Assembly (NCBI GenBank): GCA_019116945.1
Contig: DXAR01000089.1
Location: 1-39,987 of the forward strand
Direction: 5' to 3'
DNA from: Candidatus Janibacter merdipullorum
GTDB taxonomy: Bacteria; Actinomycetota; Actinomycetes; Actinomycetales; Dermatophilaceae
Length of the DNA: 39,987 bases
Made by a program: the position numbers and the translations under genes. The notes beneath the pieces were generated by a model. The model saw only the letters and a program-made list of their open reading frames with translations, was not told where the DNA came from and ran no database searches. Each line of letters starts with the position of its first letter. The stretch's first letter is position 1. Shown here one piece after another: positions 1 to 9,042 of this stretch.

Positions 1-396
1 GGTGGCGGCGCCTTCTCCGGCAAGGACCCGTCGAAGGTGGACCGGTCGGCCGCCTACGCCATGCGGTGGGTGGCCAAGAACATCGTCGCCGCCGGTCTCG
101 CCGGCCGCTGCGAGGTCCAGGTCGCCTACGCCATCGGCGCCGCCCAACCGGTCGGCCTCTACATCGAGACCTTCGGCACCGAGAAGGTCGCGGTCGACAA
201 GATCCAGGCCGCGGTCAACAGCGTCTTCGACCTCCGCCCGCTCGCGATCGTCGAGGAGCTCGACCTGCTCCGCCCGATCTACGCGCCGACGGCCGCCTAC
301 GGCCACTTCGGTCGCACCGAGGCCGCCGGCTACGACAACCCCTTCCCGTGGGAGCGGACCGACAAGGTCGAGGCCCTCCAGGCCGCCGTCCGCTGA
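1..396 (+). CDS. metK: S-adenosylmethionine synthetase, C-terminal part (5' end outside window)
   Basis: MetK makes S-adenosylmethionine from methionine and ATP in the cytosol. Only the last 131 codons are present, open from base 1 in frame 1 and ending at TGA 394-396. The first visible residues, [19 protein letters not shown], are the family's conserved glycine-rich and Lys/Asp active-site segment. They are followed by the typical C-terminal stretch ([19 protein letters not shown] and, near the end, AYGHFGR). The gene is cut by the window edge, not broken. The next gene, priA, follows after a short gap and appears to have its own promoter. Confidence 0.97.
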   Translation, partial: GGGAFSGKDPSKVDRSAAYAMRWVAKNIVAAGLAGRCEVQVAYAIGAAQPVGLYIETFGTEKVAVDKIQAAVNSVFDLRPLAIVEELDLLRPIYAPTAAYGHFGRTEAAGYDNPFPWERTDKVEALQAAVR

Positions 397-440
397 CCCG
401 GCGCCGGGACGGGCCCGCGGGCGCTGACACACCGCCCGGT

Positions 441-446
441 TACGTT
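441..446 (+). promoter_or_regulatory. -10 element of priA (leaderless)
   Basis: TACGTT fits the actinobacterial TANNNT -10 pattern and ends 7 nt before GTG 454, so RNA would begin at the start codon. It overlaps the alternative TTG start at 445, which argues against that start. I see no good -35 match. Confidence 0.45.
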
Positions 447-453
447 GGTCCCC

Positions 454-2433
454 GTGCGCGTCGCCCAGGTTCTCGTCGACTCGGGGCTGGTCCATCTGGA
501 CCGGCCCTTCGAGTACCTCGTGCCCGAGTCCCTCGACGAGACGGCGCAGCCGGGGGCGCGGGTCAAGGTGCGCTTCGCCGGGCGGGACCTGCCGGGTTAC
601 GTCCTCGAGCGGACCGATGTCGCCGAGCACACCGGTCGCCTCGCCGAGATCCGCACCGTCGTCTCACCGGAGCGGGTCCTCACCCCGCCCGTCCTCGAGC
701 TGGCCCACCGCCTCTCGCGGCGCCAGGCCGGCACCGTCATGGACGTGCTGCGGCTGGCCATCCCGCCCCGGCACGCCCGTGCGGAGAAGGCACTGCCGGA
801 GCATCCGCCGAGCGGCGACGAAGGGGAGGACCGACCCCCTTCGCCCGAGGTCGCCGCCGAGCCGCCGGAGGTCTGGGCCGGGTACCGGGCCGGCGCGGCG
901 TGGTGGTCACGCCTCGCTGCGGGGGAGTCCCCGCGAGCAGCGTGGTTGGCGGCACCCGGCCGACCCTCTGGGACGGACTGGCCCCGGGCCATCGCCGAGG
1001 CCGCGCGGGCGGCCTGGCTCAGCGGGCGAGGGAGCGTCATCGTCGTGCCGGACCTGCGGGACGTGGCGCGGGTCGACGCCGCGCTCGCCGAGGTGCTCGG
1101 CGCGGGGCAGCACGTGCGGCTGACGGCGGACCAGGGGCCGCAGGCTCGCTACACGGCGTGGCTCAAGGTGCTGCGGGGGCACGTGCGGGTCGTCGTCGGT
1201 ACCCGCGCGGCCGCCTACGCCCCCGTGCAGGAGCTCGGGCTCGTCGCGTGGTGGGACGACGGCGACGACCTCCACCTCGAGCCCCGCTCGCCCTACGTCC
1301 ACGTCCGGGACGTCCTCGTGACGCGCGCCGATGTCGAGGGTGCCGCCCTGCTGGCCGGCGGCCTGACGATGTCGACCGATGTCGCGGCCCTGGTCGATGC
1401 CGGAGGGGTCCACCTTGTCGGTGGAGGGGCCTCACGACGGGAGGCGCCGCGCGTGCTCGTCGCCGGGGAGGGCGCCGACGAGGAGAGGGACGGTCCGGGG
1501 GCCCGGGCCCACATCCCCTCCTCGGCCCACCGGGCGGCCTCGCGGGCCCTCGAGGAGGGCCCCGTGCTCCTGCAGGTGCCGCGCCGGGGCTACCTGCCGG
1601 CGATGTCCTGCGCCTCCTGCCGGGCTCCCGCCCGCTGCCCCGAGTGCCGGGGGCCGCTCGCTCTCCCCGCACCGGACCGGGCGCCGGAGTGCGGGTGGTG
1701 CGGCCGGGCGCCGCGCGGCTTCGTCTGCCCGCACTGCGACGGTGACCGGTTGCGGGCCGGGGTCATCGGGGCGCGGCGGACGGCGGAGGAGATCGGCCGG
1801 TCCTTCCCGGGGACGCGCGTCATCACCTCGGGTGCCGGCGAGGTGCACGAGAGCGTCGGTCCGGAGCCGGCCATCGTCGTCGCCACCCCGGGAGCCGAGC
1901 CCGTGGCCGAGGGCGGATACGCCGCTGCCCTCCTCCTCGACGCCTGGGCGAGCCTCGACCGGCCCGACCTGCGGGCGGGGGAGGAGGCCGTGCGCCGGTG
2001 GTTCGCCGCCGCCGGTCTGACTCGGCCGTGGACCGACGGCGGCACGGTCGTGCTCTGCGGTGCGCCGAGCCACGTGACCATCCCCGCCGTCGAGGCCCTC
2101 GTGCGCTGGGACCCGCAGTGGTTCGCGGCGCGCGAGCTGGCGGAGCGGGCCGAGCTGTCGCTGCCACCGACGTCGTGGGCCGCCGAGGTCGTCACCGACC
2201 GCAAGCGGGTCGAGGCCATCGACCACGCCGTGCGGGCAGCGGCGCCAGACGCGACGCTGCTGGGTCCGCTCCCGGTGCCGGGTGCGGAGGAGCGGCGGCG
2301 ACTGGTCGTCACCGCCCCCTTCGCCGCGGGCGCTGTCGTGGCCGCGGCGCTCAAGGACGTGCGAGCGGGGGAGAGCGCGCGCAAGGCGCGCGACCTCACC
2401 TCGGTGAAGGTCGGCCAGCTCACGGTCGGCTGA
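454..2433 (+). CDS. priA: Primosomal protein N' PriA, actinobacterial type lacking helicase motifs
   Basis: The product is PriA-like (659 aa from GTG 454; TTG 445 would add three residues). PriA normally binds stalled forks and reloads the replisome. The N-terminal DNA-binding region is recognisable ([22 protein letters not shown]). Eight cysteines in four pairs (CASC, CPEC, CGWC, CPHC) form the two-zinc module. The ATPase core is degenerate: where Walker A (GxxGSGKT) should be there is [14 protein letters not shown], and where DEEH should be there is WWDDGDD. Actinobacterial PriA proteins are known to lack detectable helicase motifs, so it probably serves as a structural restart factor without unwinding activity. 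It lies between metK and fmt, a common actinobacterial arrangement. Confidence 0.93.
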   Translation: MRVAQVLVDSGLVHLDRPFEYLVPESLDETAQPGARVKVRFAGRDLPGYVLERTDVAEHTGRLAEIRTVVSPERVLTPPVLELAHRLSRRQAGTVMDVLRLAIPPRHARAEKALPEHPPSGDEGEDRPPSPEVAAEPPEVWAGYRAGAAWWSRLAAGESPRAAWLAAPGRPSGTDWPRAIAEAARAAWLSGRGSVIVVPDLRDVARVDAALAEVLGAGQHVRLTADQGPQARYTAWLKVLRGHVRVVVGTRAAAYAPVQELGLVAWWDDGDDLHLEPRSPYVHVRDVLVTRADVEGAALLAGGLTMSTDVAALVDAGGVHLVGGGASRREAPRVLVAGEGADEERDGPGARAHIPSSAHRAASRALEEGPVLLQVPRRGYLPAMSCASCRAPARCPECRGPLALPAPDRAPECGWCGRAPRGFVCPHCDGDRLRAGVIGARRTAEEIGRSFPGTRVITSGAGEVHESVGPEPAIVVATPGAEPVAEGGYAAALLLDAWASLDRPDLRAGEEAVRRWFAAAGLTRPWTDGGTVVLCGAPSHVTIPAVEALVRWDPQWFAARELAERAELSLPPTSWAAEVVTDRKRVEAIDHAVRAAAPDATLLGPLPVPGAEERRRLVVTAPFAAGAVVAAALKDVRAGESARKARDLTSVKVGQLTVG

Positions 2434-2467
2434 GCCGCCGACGTGCGGGACCGCACGGTCACCCCTC

Positions 2468-2473
2468 TAGACT
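2468..2473 (+). promoter_or_regulatory. -10 element of fmt (leaderless)
   Basis: TAGACT lies 7 nt before the GTG start at 2481, so the transcript would begin at the start codon. It supports separate transcription of fmt-rsmB after priA. A small inverted repeat (GTGCGG / CCGCAC, 2443-2456) sits just upstream, after the priA stop. No clear -35 is seen. Confidence 0.5.
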
Positions 2474-2480
2474 CGCCCCC

Positions 2481-3413
2481 GTGCGACTGATCTTTGCCGG
2501 GACCCCGCAGGTCGCCGTCCCCTCCCTTCGTGCCCTCCTCGACTCCGACCACGAGGTCGTCGCCGTCGTCACGAGGCCCGACGCCAAGGTCGGTCGTGGC
2601 CGTCGGCTCGAGCCGTCGCCCGTCAGGGTGGCGGCGGAGGAGGCCGGGGTCGAGGTGCTCACCCCGAGCTCCCCCCGGGACCCGGACTTCGTGGCCGCCC
2701 TCGAGGAGCTCGCTCCCGACTGCTGCCCGGTCGTCGCCTACGGCGCCCTCCTCCCCGAGGAGGTCCTCGACATCCCCAGGCACGGCTGGGTCAACCTCCA
2801 CTTCTCGCTGCTGCCCGCGTGGCGGGGAGCGGCACCGGCGCAGCGGGCCCTCATGGCCGGTGACGAGATCACCGGCGCGAGCACCTTCCGGATCGAGACC
2901 GGCCTGGACACCGGGCCCGTCTTCGGCACGATGACCGAGCGCATCCGGCCGGACGACACCTCCGGCACGCTCCTCGACCGCCTCGCCGACGCGGGCGCGC
3001 CCCTCCTCGTCGCGACGATGGACGGCATCGCCTCGGGCGACCTCGAGCCGCAGGAGCAGCCCGCCGAAGGGGTGAGCCATGCCGCGAAGATCACCGTCGA
3101 CGACGCCCGGGTCGACCTCGGCCACCCCGCGCTGGCCGTCGACCGTCTCATCCGCGGATGCACCCCGACGCCGGGGGCCTGGACGACCTTCCGCGGCGAG
3201 CGGCTCAAGCTCGCGCCGGTGACGATCACCGACGAGCAGCTGCCCGCCGGCACGATCGAGGCCCGCAAGCGCGAGGTGCTCGTCGGCACCGCGGACCGGG
3301 CGGTGCGGCTCGGCGAGGTGACACCCCTGGGCAAGAAGGCCATGGCGGCCGCCGACTGGGCCCGCGGTGTGCGGATCGAGCCCGGTGAGCGTCTCGGAGA
3401 GGAGACCGCATGA
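2481..3413 (+). CDS. fmt: Methionyl-tRNA formyltransferase
   Basis: Fmt transfers a formyl group from 10-formyl-THF to initiator Met-tRNA. The 310-residue product has the usual length. It opens with [20 protein letters not shown] and carries the N-terminal formyltransferase signature [20 protein letters not shown], whose Asn and His are catalytic in this fold. The conserved Asp follows in [17 protein letters not shown]. The C-terminal tRNA-binding domain occupies about the last 100 residues ([11 protein letters not shown]). GTG 2481 is chosen because the MRxxFxGTP start is conserved and a -10 hexamer sits 7 nt upstream. The stop overlaps the rsmB start by 4 nt (ATGA), so the two are probably translationally coupled. 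Confidence 0.97.
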   Translation: MRLIFAGTPQVAVPSLRALLDSDHEVVAVVTRPDAKVGRGRRLEPSPVRVAAEEAGVEVLTPSSPRDPDFVAALEELAPDCCPVVAYGALLPEEVLDIPRHGWVNLHFSLLPAWRGAAPAQRALMAGDEITGASTFRIETGLDTGPVFGTMTERIRPDDTSGTLLDRLADAGAPLLVATMDGIASGDLEPQEQPAEGVSHAAKITVDDARVDLGHPALAVDRLIRGCTPTPGAWTTFRGERLKLAPVTITDEQLPAGTIEARKREVLVGTADRAVRLGEVTPLGKKAMAAADWARGVRIEPGERLGEETA

Positions 3414-4897
3414 GCGAGCAGCCCCGCCAGCACCGTGGCCCCCGCCAGAAGTCCCGCACCGCACCATCGGCCCGGGCGCGGAAGGGCGATGTGCCCCGCA
3501 CGACCGCCCACCGCGTGCTCCGGGCGGTCGCCGAGGACGGCGCCTACGCCAACCTCGAGCTGCCCCGGGCGCTGCGCCGGGCCCGGCTCGGCGGCCGCGA
3601 CGCCGCCTTCACGACCGAGCTGACCTACGGCACCCTGCGGATGCAGGGCTTCTACGACGCGGTCATCGCCGAGGCCGCGCAGCGGCCCGTCGGGCGGCTG
3701 GACGGCGGAGTCCTCGACGTCCTCCGCATGGGGGCCCACCAGGTCCTCGGCATGCGGGTGGCCGTGCATGCGGCGGCCGACCAGTCGGTCGCCCTCGCCC
3801 GGTCCGCGGCCGGGCAGGGAGCCGCCGGTCTCGTCAACGCCGTCATGCGCCGGATCGGTGAGCGGACCCGCGAGGAGTGGCTGGAGGCGGTGACGCCGAC
3901 CGAGCCGCTCGCCGAGCGCCTCGCGGTCTCGCGCTCGCACCCGGTGTGGGTGGTCAAGGCCCTGCGCCAGGCGCTCATGGGGCACGGAATCGCCACGAGC
4001 GACGATGTCGACGAGGCGCTCGACGAGCTCCTCGCCGCGCACAACGTGCCGGCCGAGGTCTCGCTGGTGGCCCGTCCGGGGCTGGCCGAGGTCGACGAGC
4101 TGCTCTTCGCCGGAGCGCAGCCCGGCCGGTGGTCTCCCGTCGCCGCGGAGATGTCGGGCGGTGACCCGGGTGCCATCGAGGCCGTCCGTGAGGGGCGTGC
4201 CGCCGTCCAGGACGAAGGGAGCCAGCTGCTCGCCCTGGCCCTCGCGGCCGTCCCGGTCACCCCACGTGCCGACGGCGCCCCAGAGCGCTGGCTCGACCTC
4301 TGCGCCGGCCCCGGCGGCAAGGCCGGCCTGCTCGCTGCTCTGGCCCTCCAGCAGGGCGCGGACCTCGTCGCCAACGAGGTGAGCGAGCACCGGACCGAGC
4401 TCGTGCGGCAGACGCTACGCCCCGCCCTCGACGCCGCCGAGGCGGCCGGTCGCCACCTCGAGGTCCGCTCCGGCGACGGCCGGGAGGTCGGCGAGGACGA
4501 GCCCGAGACCTACGACCGGGTCCTCGTCGACGCCCCCTGCACCGGGCTCGGCGCCCTGCGCCGACGCCCCGAGGCGCGCTGGCGCCGGCAACCGAAGGAC
4601 CTCGTCGGGCTCGGGCCCCTCCAGCGGGATCTCCTCTCCTCGGCGATCGAGGCCACCCGTCCTGGGGGCGTCATCGCCTACGCCACGTGCAGCCCCCACC
4701 TGTCCGAGACGACCTTCGTCGTCCGTGACGTCGTCAAGAAGCGCTCGGACGTCGAGGTCATCGATGCCCGGGAGCTCCTCCGGGAGGTGGCCACGGGCGA
4801 GCTCACCGATCTCGGCGACGGACCTCATGCCCAGCTGTGGCCCCACCGGCACGGCACGGACGGCATGTTCCTCGCTCTCCTGCGGAAGAAGGGCTGA
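3410..4897 (+). CDS. rsmB: 16S rRNA (cytosine-967-C5)-methyltransferase RsmB/Sun family
   Basis: RsmB uses SAM to make m5C at position 967 of 16S rRNA. The 495-residue protein has a basic leader (about residues 1-30), a NusB-like RNA-binding domain (about 30-170, with the A-x-V-N-A-V-M-R-R segment) and a C-terminal Rossmann methyltransferase. The SAM loop is [17 protein letters not shown]. The two m5C-methyltransferase cysteines are visible in DAPCTGLG (motif IV) and YATCSPH (motif VI), so the enzyme should be active. Its ATG overlaps the fmt stop. It is longer than the roughly 430 aa of E. coli RsmB because of the extra N-terminal basic tail and internal insertions, as is common in actinobacteria. 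Confidence 0.95.
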   Translation: MSEQPRQHRGPRQKSRTAPSARARKGDVPRTTAHRVLRAVAEDGAYANLELPRALRRARLGGRDAAFTTELTYGTLRMQGFYDAVIAEAAQRPVGRLDGGVLDVLRMGAHQVLGMRVAVHAAADQSVALARSAAGQGAAGLVNAVMRRIGERTREEWLEAVTPTEPLAERLAVSRSHPVWVVKALRQALMGHGIATSDDVDEALDELLAAHNVPAEVSLVARPGLAEVDELLFAGAQPGRWSPVAAEMSGGDPGAIEAVREGRAAVQDEGSQLLALALAAVPVTPRADGAPERWLDLCAGPGGKAGLLAALALQQGADLVANEVSEHRTELVRQTLRPALDAAEAAGRHLEVRSGDGREVGEDEPETYDRVLVDAPCTGLGALRRRPEARWRRQPKDLVGLGPLQRDLLSSAIEATRPGGVIAYATCSPHLSETTFVVRDVVKKRSDVEVIDARELLREVATGELTDLGDGPHAQLWPHRHGTDGMFLALLRKKG

Positions 4898-4900
4898 CCC

Positions 4901-5284
4901 GTGCGCATCATCGTCACCGGGCTCTACGTCGACGACCCCCACAAGGCCTACGCCTTCTACACCCAGGTCCTCGGTTTCCGGGACGTCCTCGTCGTGCCCG
5001 ACAAGGATCTCTTCATCCTCGGCCCGAGCACCGGCTGGGAGATGGGTTGCCAGATCAACCTCGAGCCCATCGAGGACGAGGTGACGCGGGCCTACTGCGA
5101 GCACCAGCTCCGTGAGGGACGGGCCAGTGTCATGCTCGGCGTCAATGACGCCGAGGACGAGTACCGGCGCCTCAAGGCGCGGGGGGACATCGTCTTCCGC
5201 GAGGAGCTGACCCAGGACGCGATCGGTCTGCACTTCCAGATCGAGGACACCGTGGGCAACATCCTCTCCATCCACACCGCCTGA
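4901..5284 (+). CDS. VOC-superfamily (glyoxalase/bleomycin-resistance-like) protein
   Basis: This 127-residue protein starts at GTG 4901, 3 nt after rsmB. It has the beta-alpha-beta-beta-beta layout of a single VOC unit: [20 protein letters not shown] at the N-terminus and [16 protein letters not shown] at the end, the usual 'D-x-x-G-N' finish. VOC proteins are metal-dependent enzymes or antibiotic-binding proteins and often dimerise. Substrate cannot be told from sequence. A conserved His is not obvious at the first metal position (TGLYV instead of a xHV/I pattern); a Glu (INLEP) and a His (GLHFQ) are present as candidate ligands. It may be co-transcribed with fmt-rsmB and lies 25 nt before rpe. 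Confidence 0.85.
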   Translation: MRIIVTGLYVDDPHKAYAFYTQVLGFRDVLVVPDKDLFILGPSTGWEMGCQINLEPIEDEVTRAYCEHQLREGRASVMLGVNDAEDEYRRLKARGDIVFREELTQDAIGLHFQIEDTVGNILSIHTA

Positions 5285-5309
5285 GACCGCTTCTCCCACA
5301 AGGAATCCC

Positions 5310-5966
5310 GTGCAGATCTCCCCGAGCATCCTCTCCGCCGACTTCGCCAACCTCGAGTCCGAGCTCGGCGCCATCAGCAATGCCGACTGGGCGCACGTCG
5401 ACGTCATGGACGCCCACTTCGTCCCCAACCTCACCCTGGGCCTGCCCATCGTCGAGTCGCTGCTGCGGGTCAGTCCGATCCCCATCGACTGCCACCTCAT
5501 GATCGAGGACCCCGACCGGTGGGCCCCGCCCTACGCGGAGGCCGGCGCGAAGAGCGTCACCTTCCACATCGAGGCCGCGCAGGACCCGATCACGCTCGCC
5601 CGCGACATCCGGGCGCAGGGTGCCCGGGCGAGCATGGCGATCAAGCCGGGGACCCCCTTCGGGCCGTACGAGGAGCTGCTGCCCGAGCTCGACATGGTGC
5701 TCGTGATGACCGTCGAGCCCGGCTTCGGCGGGCAGTCCTTCATGGCCGACCAGATGCCCAAGGTCGCGCAGGTTCGCGAGGCCGTCCGGAAGCACGGTGG
5801 CGACGTCTGGGTCCAGGTCGACGGTGGGGTCTCCGCACGGACCATCGAGCAGTGCGCCGAGGCCGGCGCGGACGTCTTCGTCGCCGGATCGGCGGTGTAC
5901 GGGGCCGAGTCTGCCGCGTCCGCGGTCGAGGAGCTGCGCGAGCTGGCGCTCCGGCACCGGCACTGA
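5310..5966 (+). CDS. rpe: Ribulose-phosphate 3-epimerase
   Basis: Rpe interconverts ribulose 5-phosphate and xylulose 5-phosphate in the pentose phosphate pathway. The 218-residue TIM barrel has all family signatures: [18 protein letters not shown] (catalytic Asp), [16 protein letters not shown] (metal-binding His and Asp), [12 protein letters not shown] (metal His), [11 protein letters not shown] (phosphate-gripping loop) and [12 protein letters not shown] (second catalytic Asp). GTG 5310 is preceded by an AAGGAA ribosome-binding site (5300-5305). It ends the metK-side gene block and is followed by a GC-rich hairpin. Confidence 0.97.
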   Translation: MQISPSILSADFANLESELGAISNADWAHVDVMDAHFVPNLTLGLPIVESLLRVSPIPIDCHLMIEDPDRWAPPYAEAGAKSVTFHIEAAQDPITLARDIRAQGARASMAIKPGTPFGPYEELLPELDMVLVMTVEPGFGGQSFMADQMPKVAQVREAVRKHGGDVWVQVDGGVSARTIEQCAEAGADVFVAGSAVYGAESAASAVEELRELALRHRH

Positions 5967-5973
5967 GCCTCCT

Positions 5974-5993
5974 CGCCCCCCTGGGAGGGGGCG
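5974..5993 (+). terminator. GC hairpin after rpe, candidate terminator
   Basis: A perfect 7-bp stem (CGCCCCC / GGGGGCG) with a 6-nt loop begins 7 nt after the rpe stop. There is no T-tract, which is common for actinobacterial terminators. Its position between rpe and the FMN-riboswitch leader fits a transcript end. Confidence 0.55.
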
Positions 5994-6074
5994 TAAGCAC
6001 CGTCTCGCGTGTGCCGGATCACGGTCCACGGAATTGCCGCGGGGCCGCTCCCTTCGCATCATGGACCTCGCACG

Positions 6075-6199
6075 TGTCTCGTGACTCGGTGAAAATCCGA
6101 ACCGGCGGTGAGAGCCCGCGACCCGTCCGCCTCGGCGGACGGTGAACTCCGGTCAAGACCCCGGGGCCGACGGTGACAGTCCGGATGAGAGAGGGCACG
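6075..6199 (+). ncRNA. FMN riboswitch (RFN element)
   Basis: This 5' leader senses flavin mononucleotide. The conserved RFN core is readable in order: TCGGTGAAAATCCGA (P2 hairpin), ACCGGCGGTGAGAGCCCGCGA (P3 side), a variable GC hairpin (TCCGCC / GGCGGA), GGTGAACTCCGG, then GGGGCCGACGGTGACAGT and CCGGATGAGAGAGGG closing the P1 region. The element ends just before a GAAGGAC ribosome-binding site (6204-6210) and the ATG at 6216. I see no T-rich terminator hairpin, so control of translation by masking the ribosome-binding site is the likelier mode. Boundaries are approximate by a few bases. Confidence 0.95.
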
Positions 6200-6215
6200 C
6201 GCAGAAGGACGACGC

Positions 6216-6929
6216 ATGTCCATCATCGAATGGATCTACTCGGCCGGGGTCGACCTCGGCGGCTACCGCCTCTCGCTCATGGAGGTCATCGGCATCGGCT
6301 TCGGGCTCGCGTCCGCGGTCGGCGGGATGCTCCGGAGGATCTGGGCCTGGCCCATCGGGATCATCGGCAACACGATCCTCTTCTTCGTCTACATCGGGGT
6401 CACCCTCGGTGTCGACGACAAGGCACCCCTCTTCGGCCAGTCCGGCCGGCAGATCTTCTTCATCATGACCTCCCTCTACGGCTGGTGGCGCTGGCGGCAG
6501 GTCAAGCGGGCCCGGGCCTCGGGCGACGAGCGCGCGATCACGCCGCGGTGGGCGAGTGTGGCCGAGCGGGCCGGCCTCGCCCTGACGATGGTCATCGGGA
6601 TCGTCGTCGTGCAGCAGATCTTCGCGACCCTCGGTGCCGGCTGGCCGGCGCCGCGGTGGTACTTCTGGGCCGACGCCTGGATCTTCATGGGCTCCCTGCT
6701 CGCGACCTATGCCATGGCCCGCGGGTGGAACGAGTTCTGGCTCATCTGGATCGGGGTCGACCTCGTCGGGGTGCCGCTGCTGTGGCACAGCGGGTACCTG
6801 CCGACGGCGGTCCTCTACGCCGGTTACGCCGCCTTCGTCCTCTACGGCTTCATCGTCTGGCTGCGCGCCTCGCGCCGGGAGCGTCCGGACCCTGAACCCG
6901 CGGGAAGCGCCGCCGCCGTCGGCAACTAG
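6216..6929 (+). CDS. pnuC: PnuC-family vitamin transporter, probably riboflavin transporter (RibM/PnuX type)
   Basis: This 237-residue membrane protein has about seven hydrophobic segments and PnuC-family landmarks ([16 protein letters not shown] and YGWWRWRQ). PnuC proteins are facilitators for nicotinamide riboside or other vitamins that are then trapped by phosphorylation. The gene lies directly under an FMN riboswitch. In actinobacteria, PnuC homologues in that position (RibM/PnuX) are known riboflavin transporters, so riboflavin is the likely substrate; this is inferred from context. The ATG at 6216 has a GAAGGAC site 5 nt upstream. The TAG stop (6927-6929) also forms the first half of a -10 hexamer for hisE. 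It will often be labelled a nicotinamide riboside transporter by homology alone. Confidence 0.9.
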   Translation: MSIIEWIYSAGVDLGGYRLSLMEVIGIGFGLASAVGGMLRRIWAWPIGIIGNTILFFVYIGVTLGVDDKAPLFGQSGRQIFFIMTSLYGWWRWRQVKRARASGDERAITPRWASVAERAGLALTMVIGIVVVQQIFATLGAGWPAPRWYFWADAWIFMGSLLATYAMARGWNEFWLIWIGVDLVGVPLLWHSGYLPTAVLYAGYAAFVLYGFIVWLRASRRERPDPEPAGSAAAVGN

Positions 6930-6932
6930 GCT
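6927..6932 (+). promoter_or_regulatory. -10 element of hisE-hisG
   Basis: TAGGCT overlaps the pnuC stop codon and ends 8 nt before the GTG start of hisE (6941). This predicts a leaderless hisE transcript independent of the FMN riboswitch. Confidence 0.5.
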
Positions 6933-6940
6933 GCACCGCT

Positions 6941-7204
6941 GTGAAGACCTTCGAGACCCTCTTCGACGAACTCTCGCGCAAGGCCGCCGAGCGACCCGAG
7001 GGATCGGGCACCGTGGCGCAGCTCGACGCCGGGACCCATGCGATCGGCAAGAAGATCGTCGAGGAGGCCGCCGAGGTCTGGATGGCCGCCGAGTACCAGA
7101 GCCAGGAGGAGCTCGCCGAGGAGATCAGCCAGCTGCTCTACCACCTGCAGGTGCTGATGATCGACCGAGGCCTCGGCCTCGACGACGTCTACACCCACCT
7201 CTGA
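6941..7204 (+). CDS. hisE: Phosphoribosyl-ATP pyrophosphatase
   Basis: HisE hydrolyses phosphoribosyl-ATP to phosphoribosyl-AMP, the second step of histidine synthesis. The 87-residue stand-alone protein has the all-alpha MazG-like fold with the acidic metal-binding helix motif [11 protein letters not shown] and a second acidic helix [14 protein letters not shown]. It starts at GTG 6941 without a ribosome-binding site but with a -10 hexamer 8 nt upstream, so it is probably leaderless. hisG follows 10 nt later in the same operon. HisI, the next activity, is a separate gene at 10642, so the HisI-HisE fusion seen in enterobacteria is absent. Confidence 0.97.
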   Translation: MKTFETLFDELSRKAAERPEGSGTVAQLDAGTHAIGKKIVEEAAEVWMAAEYQSQEELAEEISQLLYHLQVLMIDRGLGLDDVYTHL

Positions 7205-7214
7205 GAGGACCGAC

Positions 7215-8054
7215 GTGCGTATCGCCGTGCCCAACAAGGGCTCCCTGTCCGAACCCGCCGTGGAGATGCTCCGCGAGTCGGGCTACCGGGTCCGCCGGGA
7301 CAGCAAGGAGCTGATCATCGCCGACCCCGACAACGACGTCGAGTTCTTCTACCTCCGCCCCCGCGATGTCGCCGTGTACGTCGGCAAGGGCCAGGTCGAC
7401 GCCGGGATCACCGGCCGCGACCTGCTCCTCGACTCCGGCTCGGCCGCGACCGAGGTCATGGGCCTCGGCTTCGCCGGGTCGACCTTCCGTTTCGCCGGCC
7501 GCCCCGGTGAGGCGAGCAGCGCCGCCGACCTCGACGGCCGGCGGGTGGCCACGTCGTACGCCGGGCTCGTCCGCGACCACCTCGAGGCGAAGGGGGTCTC
7601 GGCCGAGGTCGTGCGCCTCGACGGCGCCGTGGAGACCGCCATCACCCTCGGCGTGGCCGACGCCATCGCCGACGTCGTCGAGACGGGGACCACCCTGCGG
7701 CAGCAGGGCCTGGAGGTCTTCGGCGAGCCGATCCTGCGCAGCGAGGCCGTCCTCATCCGGGCTGCCGATGCCAGCGAGTCGGGGATCGATGTCCTCCACC
7801 GGCGTCTGGCCGGCGTGGTCACCGCGCGGGAGTACGTGCTCCTCGACTACGACTGCCCGGCCGAGCTCGTCTCGAAAGCGGTCGAGCTCACCCCCGGGCT
7901 CGAGTCGCCGACCGTGAGCACCCTCCACGACGAGACGTGGTGCGCCGTCCGCTCCATGGTCCCGCGAGGCCGAACCAACCGGATCATGGACGAGCTCTAC
8001 GACCTCGGGGCGAAGGCCATCCTCGTCACCGAGATCTCCGCGTGCCGGTTGTGA
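7215..8054 (+). CDS. hisG: ATP phosphoribosyltransferase, long form
   Basis: HisG joins ATP and PRPP in the first, feedback-controlled step of histidine synthesis. The product is 279 aa, the length of the long form with a C-terminal ACT-like regulatory domain (about residues 205-279), so it should be inhibited by histidine and need no HisZ. The N-terminus (MRIAVPNKGSLSEPAVEML) and the catalytic half (GKGQVDAGITGRDLLLDSG) are typical. The PRPP loop is less canonical, around GVADAIADVVETGTTLRQQG, which contains the conserved E-T-G-T-T-L. GTG 7215 has an AGAGGA site 5 nt upstream. The stop overlaps the next gene. Confidence 0.97.
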   Translation: MRIAVPNKGSLSEPAVEMLRESGYRVRRDSKELIIADPDNDVEFFYLRPRDVAVYVGKGQVDAGITGRDLLLDSGSAATEVMGLGFAGSTFRFAGRPGEASSAADLDGRRVATSYAGLVRDHLEAKGVSAEVVRLDGAVETAITLGVADAIADVVETGTTLRQQGLEVFGEPILRSEAVLIRAADASESGIDVLHRRLAGVVTAREYVLLDYDCPAELVSKAVELTPGLESPTVSTLHDETWCAVRSMVPRGRTNRIMDELYDLGAKAILVTEISACRL

Positions 8055-8476
8055 CGACGCCCGACCGTGCCGCCGCTGCCGCCTTCCGGCCGGTGCGAGG
8101 GCGCGCCGTGGCCATCATCATCGGGGTGGCGATCCTCGTCGGCGCCGTGGGGCTCGCCATCGTCCTGCCCGAGGAGTACCGGATCATGGACCGGCTCACC
8201 TGCGCCGGGATCGGGGTCGGTGTCGCCGCCTTCATGACGCGGTACGCGACGATCCACGCGAAGCCGGACGCCGAGGGGTTGTACGTGCGCAATCTCGGTG
8301 GGGGAGAGCACATCCCGTGGGATGAGATCACGGCGGTGCGCTTCTCCCAGGGAATGCCCTGGCCGCGCATCGATCTCAGCGACGGGACGGACATGGCCGT
8401 CATGGCCATCCAACGCTCCGACGGACCGCGCTCGGTCGCTGAGGCCCAGCGGCTCGCGGACCTCATCGGTCGCTAG
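8051..8476 (+). CDS. Small membrane protein with bacterial PH-like domain
   Basis: This 141-residue protein has two N-terminal hydrophobic segments (about residues 19-37 and 48-63) followed by a beta-rich cytoplasmic domain. The pattern EGLYVRNLGGGEHIPWDEI is typical of short actinobacterial PH-like domains (bPH_6/DUF2581 type), often found beside his genes. Function is not known. GTG 8051 overlaps the hisG stop (GTGA); GTG 8042 would add three residues. Its stop TAG (8474-8476) lies in a CTAG palindrome that also encodes the stop of the convergent kinase gene. It was probably co-transcribed with hisE-hisG. Confidence 0.85.
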   Translation: MTTPDRAAAAAFRPVRGRAVAIIIGVAILVGAVGLAIVLPEEYRIMDRLTCAGIGVGVAAFMTRYATIHAKPDAEGLYVRNLGGGEHIPWDEITAVRFSQGMPWPRIDLSDGTDMAVMAIQRSDGPRSVAEAQRLADLIGR

Positions 8477-9009
8477 ATCGTCAGGACGACATGGGCCCGG
8501 TCCCGGGTCCGGTCGGCGGTGAAGACCGCTGCCTCCTGGTCGGCCCACATCTCCCAGTGCGCGGCGAAGACCTCGCCGTCGCGGGCGATCGCGCGCTCCC
8601 GCCGGAGGGCGGCCGCACCCTCGAGCCAGACCCGCGTGCCGATGAGGTCGGCGGCGGGGGCGACGGTGCTGCCACATCCCTCGACGACGAGGCGGCTCGT
8701 CGCGGGGAGGGGGAGGTGCGGCCCGGGACGGGAGGCCAGCCAGTCCCACGTCGGGACGACCGGCGCCTCGCCCGCGGCGAGAGGGGAGAGGACGTGCTCG
8801 ACGAGCAGCCCGGTCGAGGCCGCGAGGCCATCCCACCCCGGGTAGATCGAGTCCATCGAGACGAGGGTCGCGGACCAGGCCGTGGCCACCTCGCGCGCGA
8901 GTGTCGTCTTGCCGGACCCGCTGCGGCCGTCGATGCCGATGACCCGGACGGCACCACACGAAGGGGGAGCCCCGGCTGCGTGCGCGAGGACCTGCTCGAG
9001 GTGTGACAT
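8473..9009 (-). CDS. P-loop nucleoside/nucleotide kinase-like protein (uridine kinase-like)
   Basis: This 178-residue protein has a clear Walker A motif, GIDGRSGSGKTTLAREVA, at about residues 25-42. It is followed by a substrate-type Asp (LVSMDSIYPGWDGL), a Walker-B-like strand (RLVVEGCGS) and an Arg-rich lid (ALRRERAIARDGEVFAAHW). This layout matches small actinobacterial uridine-kinase-like ATPases, but the phosphorylated substrate is unknown. The ATG at 9009 is preceded 7 nt upstream by TACGCT, so it may be leaderless. It converges on the PH-like gene, sharing CTAG, and diverges from hisF across 39 bp. Confidence 0.85.
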   Translation of the reverse strand: MSHLEQVLAHAAGAPPSCGAVRVIGIDGRSGSGKTTLAREVATAWSATLVSMDSIYPGWDGLAASTGLLVEHVLSPLAAGEAPVVPTWDWLASRPGPHLPLPATSRLVVEGCGSTVAPAADLIGTRVWLEGAAALRRERAIARDGEVFAAHWEMWADQEAAVFTADRTRDRAHVVLTI

Positions 9010-9016
9010 CGGGCGA

Positions 9017-9022
9017 AGCGTA
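9017..9022 (-). promoter_or_regulatory. -10 element of the kinase-like gene
   Basis: On the minus strand the hexamer reads TACGCT and is followed by 7 nt before the ATG at 9009. It lies 14 bp from the oppositely oriented hisF -10 at 9037-9042, so the two polymerase footprints would overlap. Confidence 0.4.
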
Positions 9023-9036
9023 GCCGCGTGGCTGGG

Positions 9037-9042
9037 TAGGCT
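9037..9042 (+). promoter_or_regulatory. -10 element of hisF (leaderless)
   Basis: TAGGCT ends 6 nt before the hisF GTG at 9049, the same hexamer and spacing seen at hisE and polA. No convincing -35 is visible. Confidence 0.5.

Noticed and set aside
397..422. Two short palindromes after metK (CCCGGCGCCGGG and GCCCGCGGGC) as a terminator
   Set aside because: Each gives only a four-base-pair stem once a loop is allowed, and such GC palindromes are frequent by chance at this base composition.
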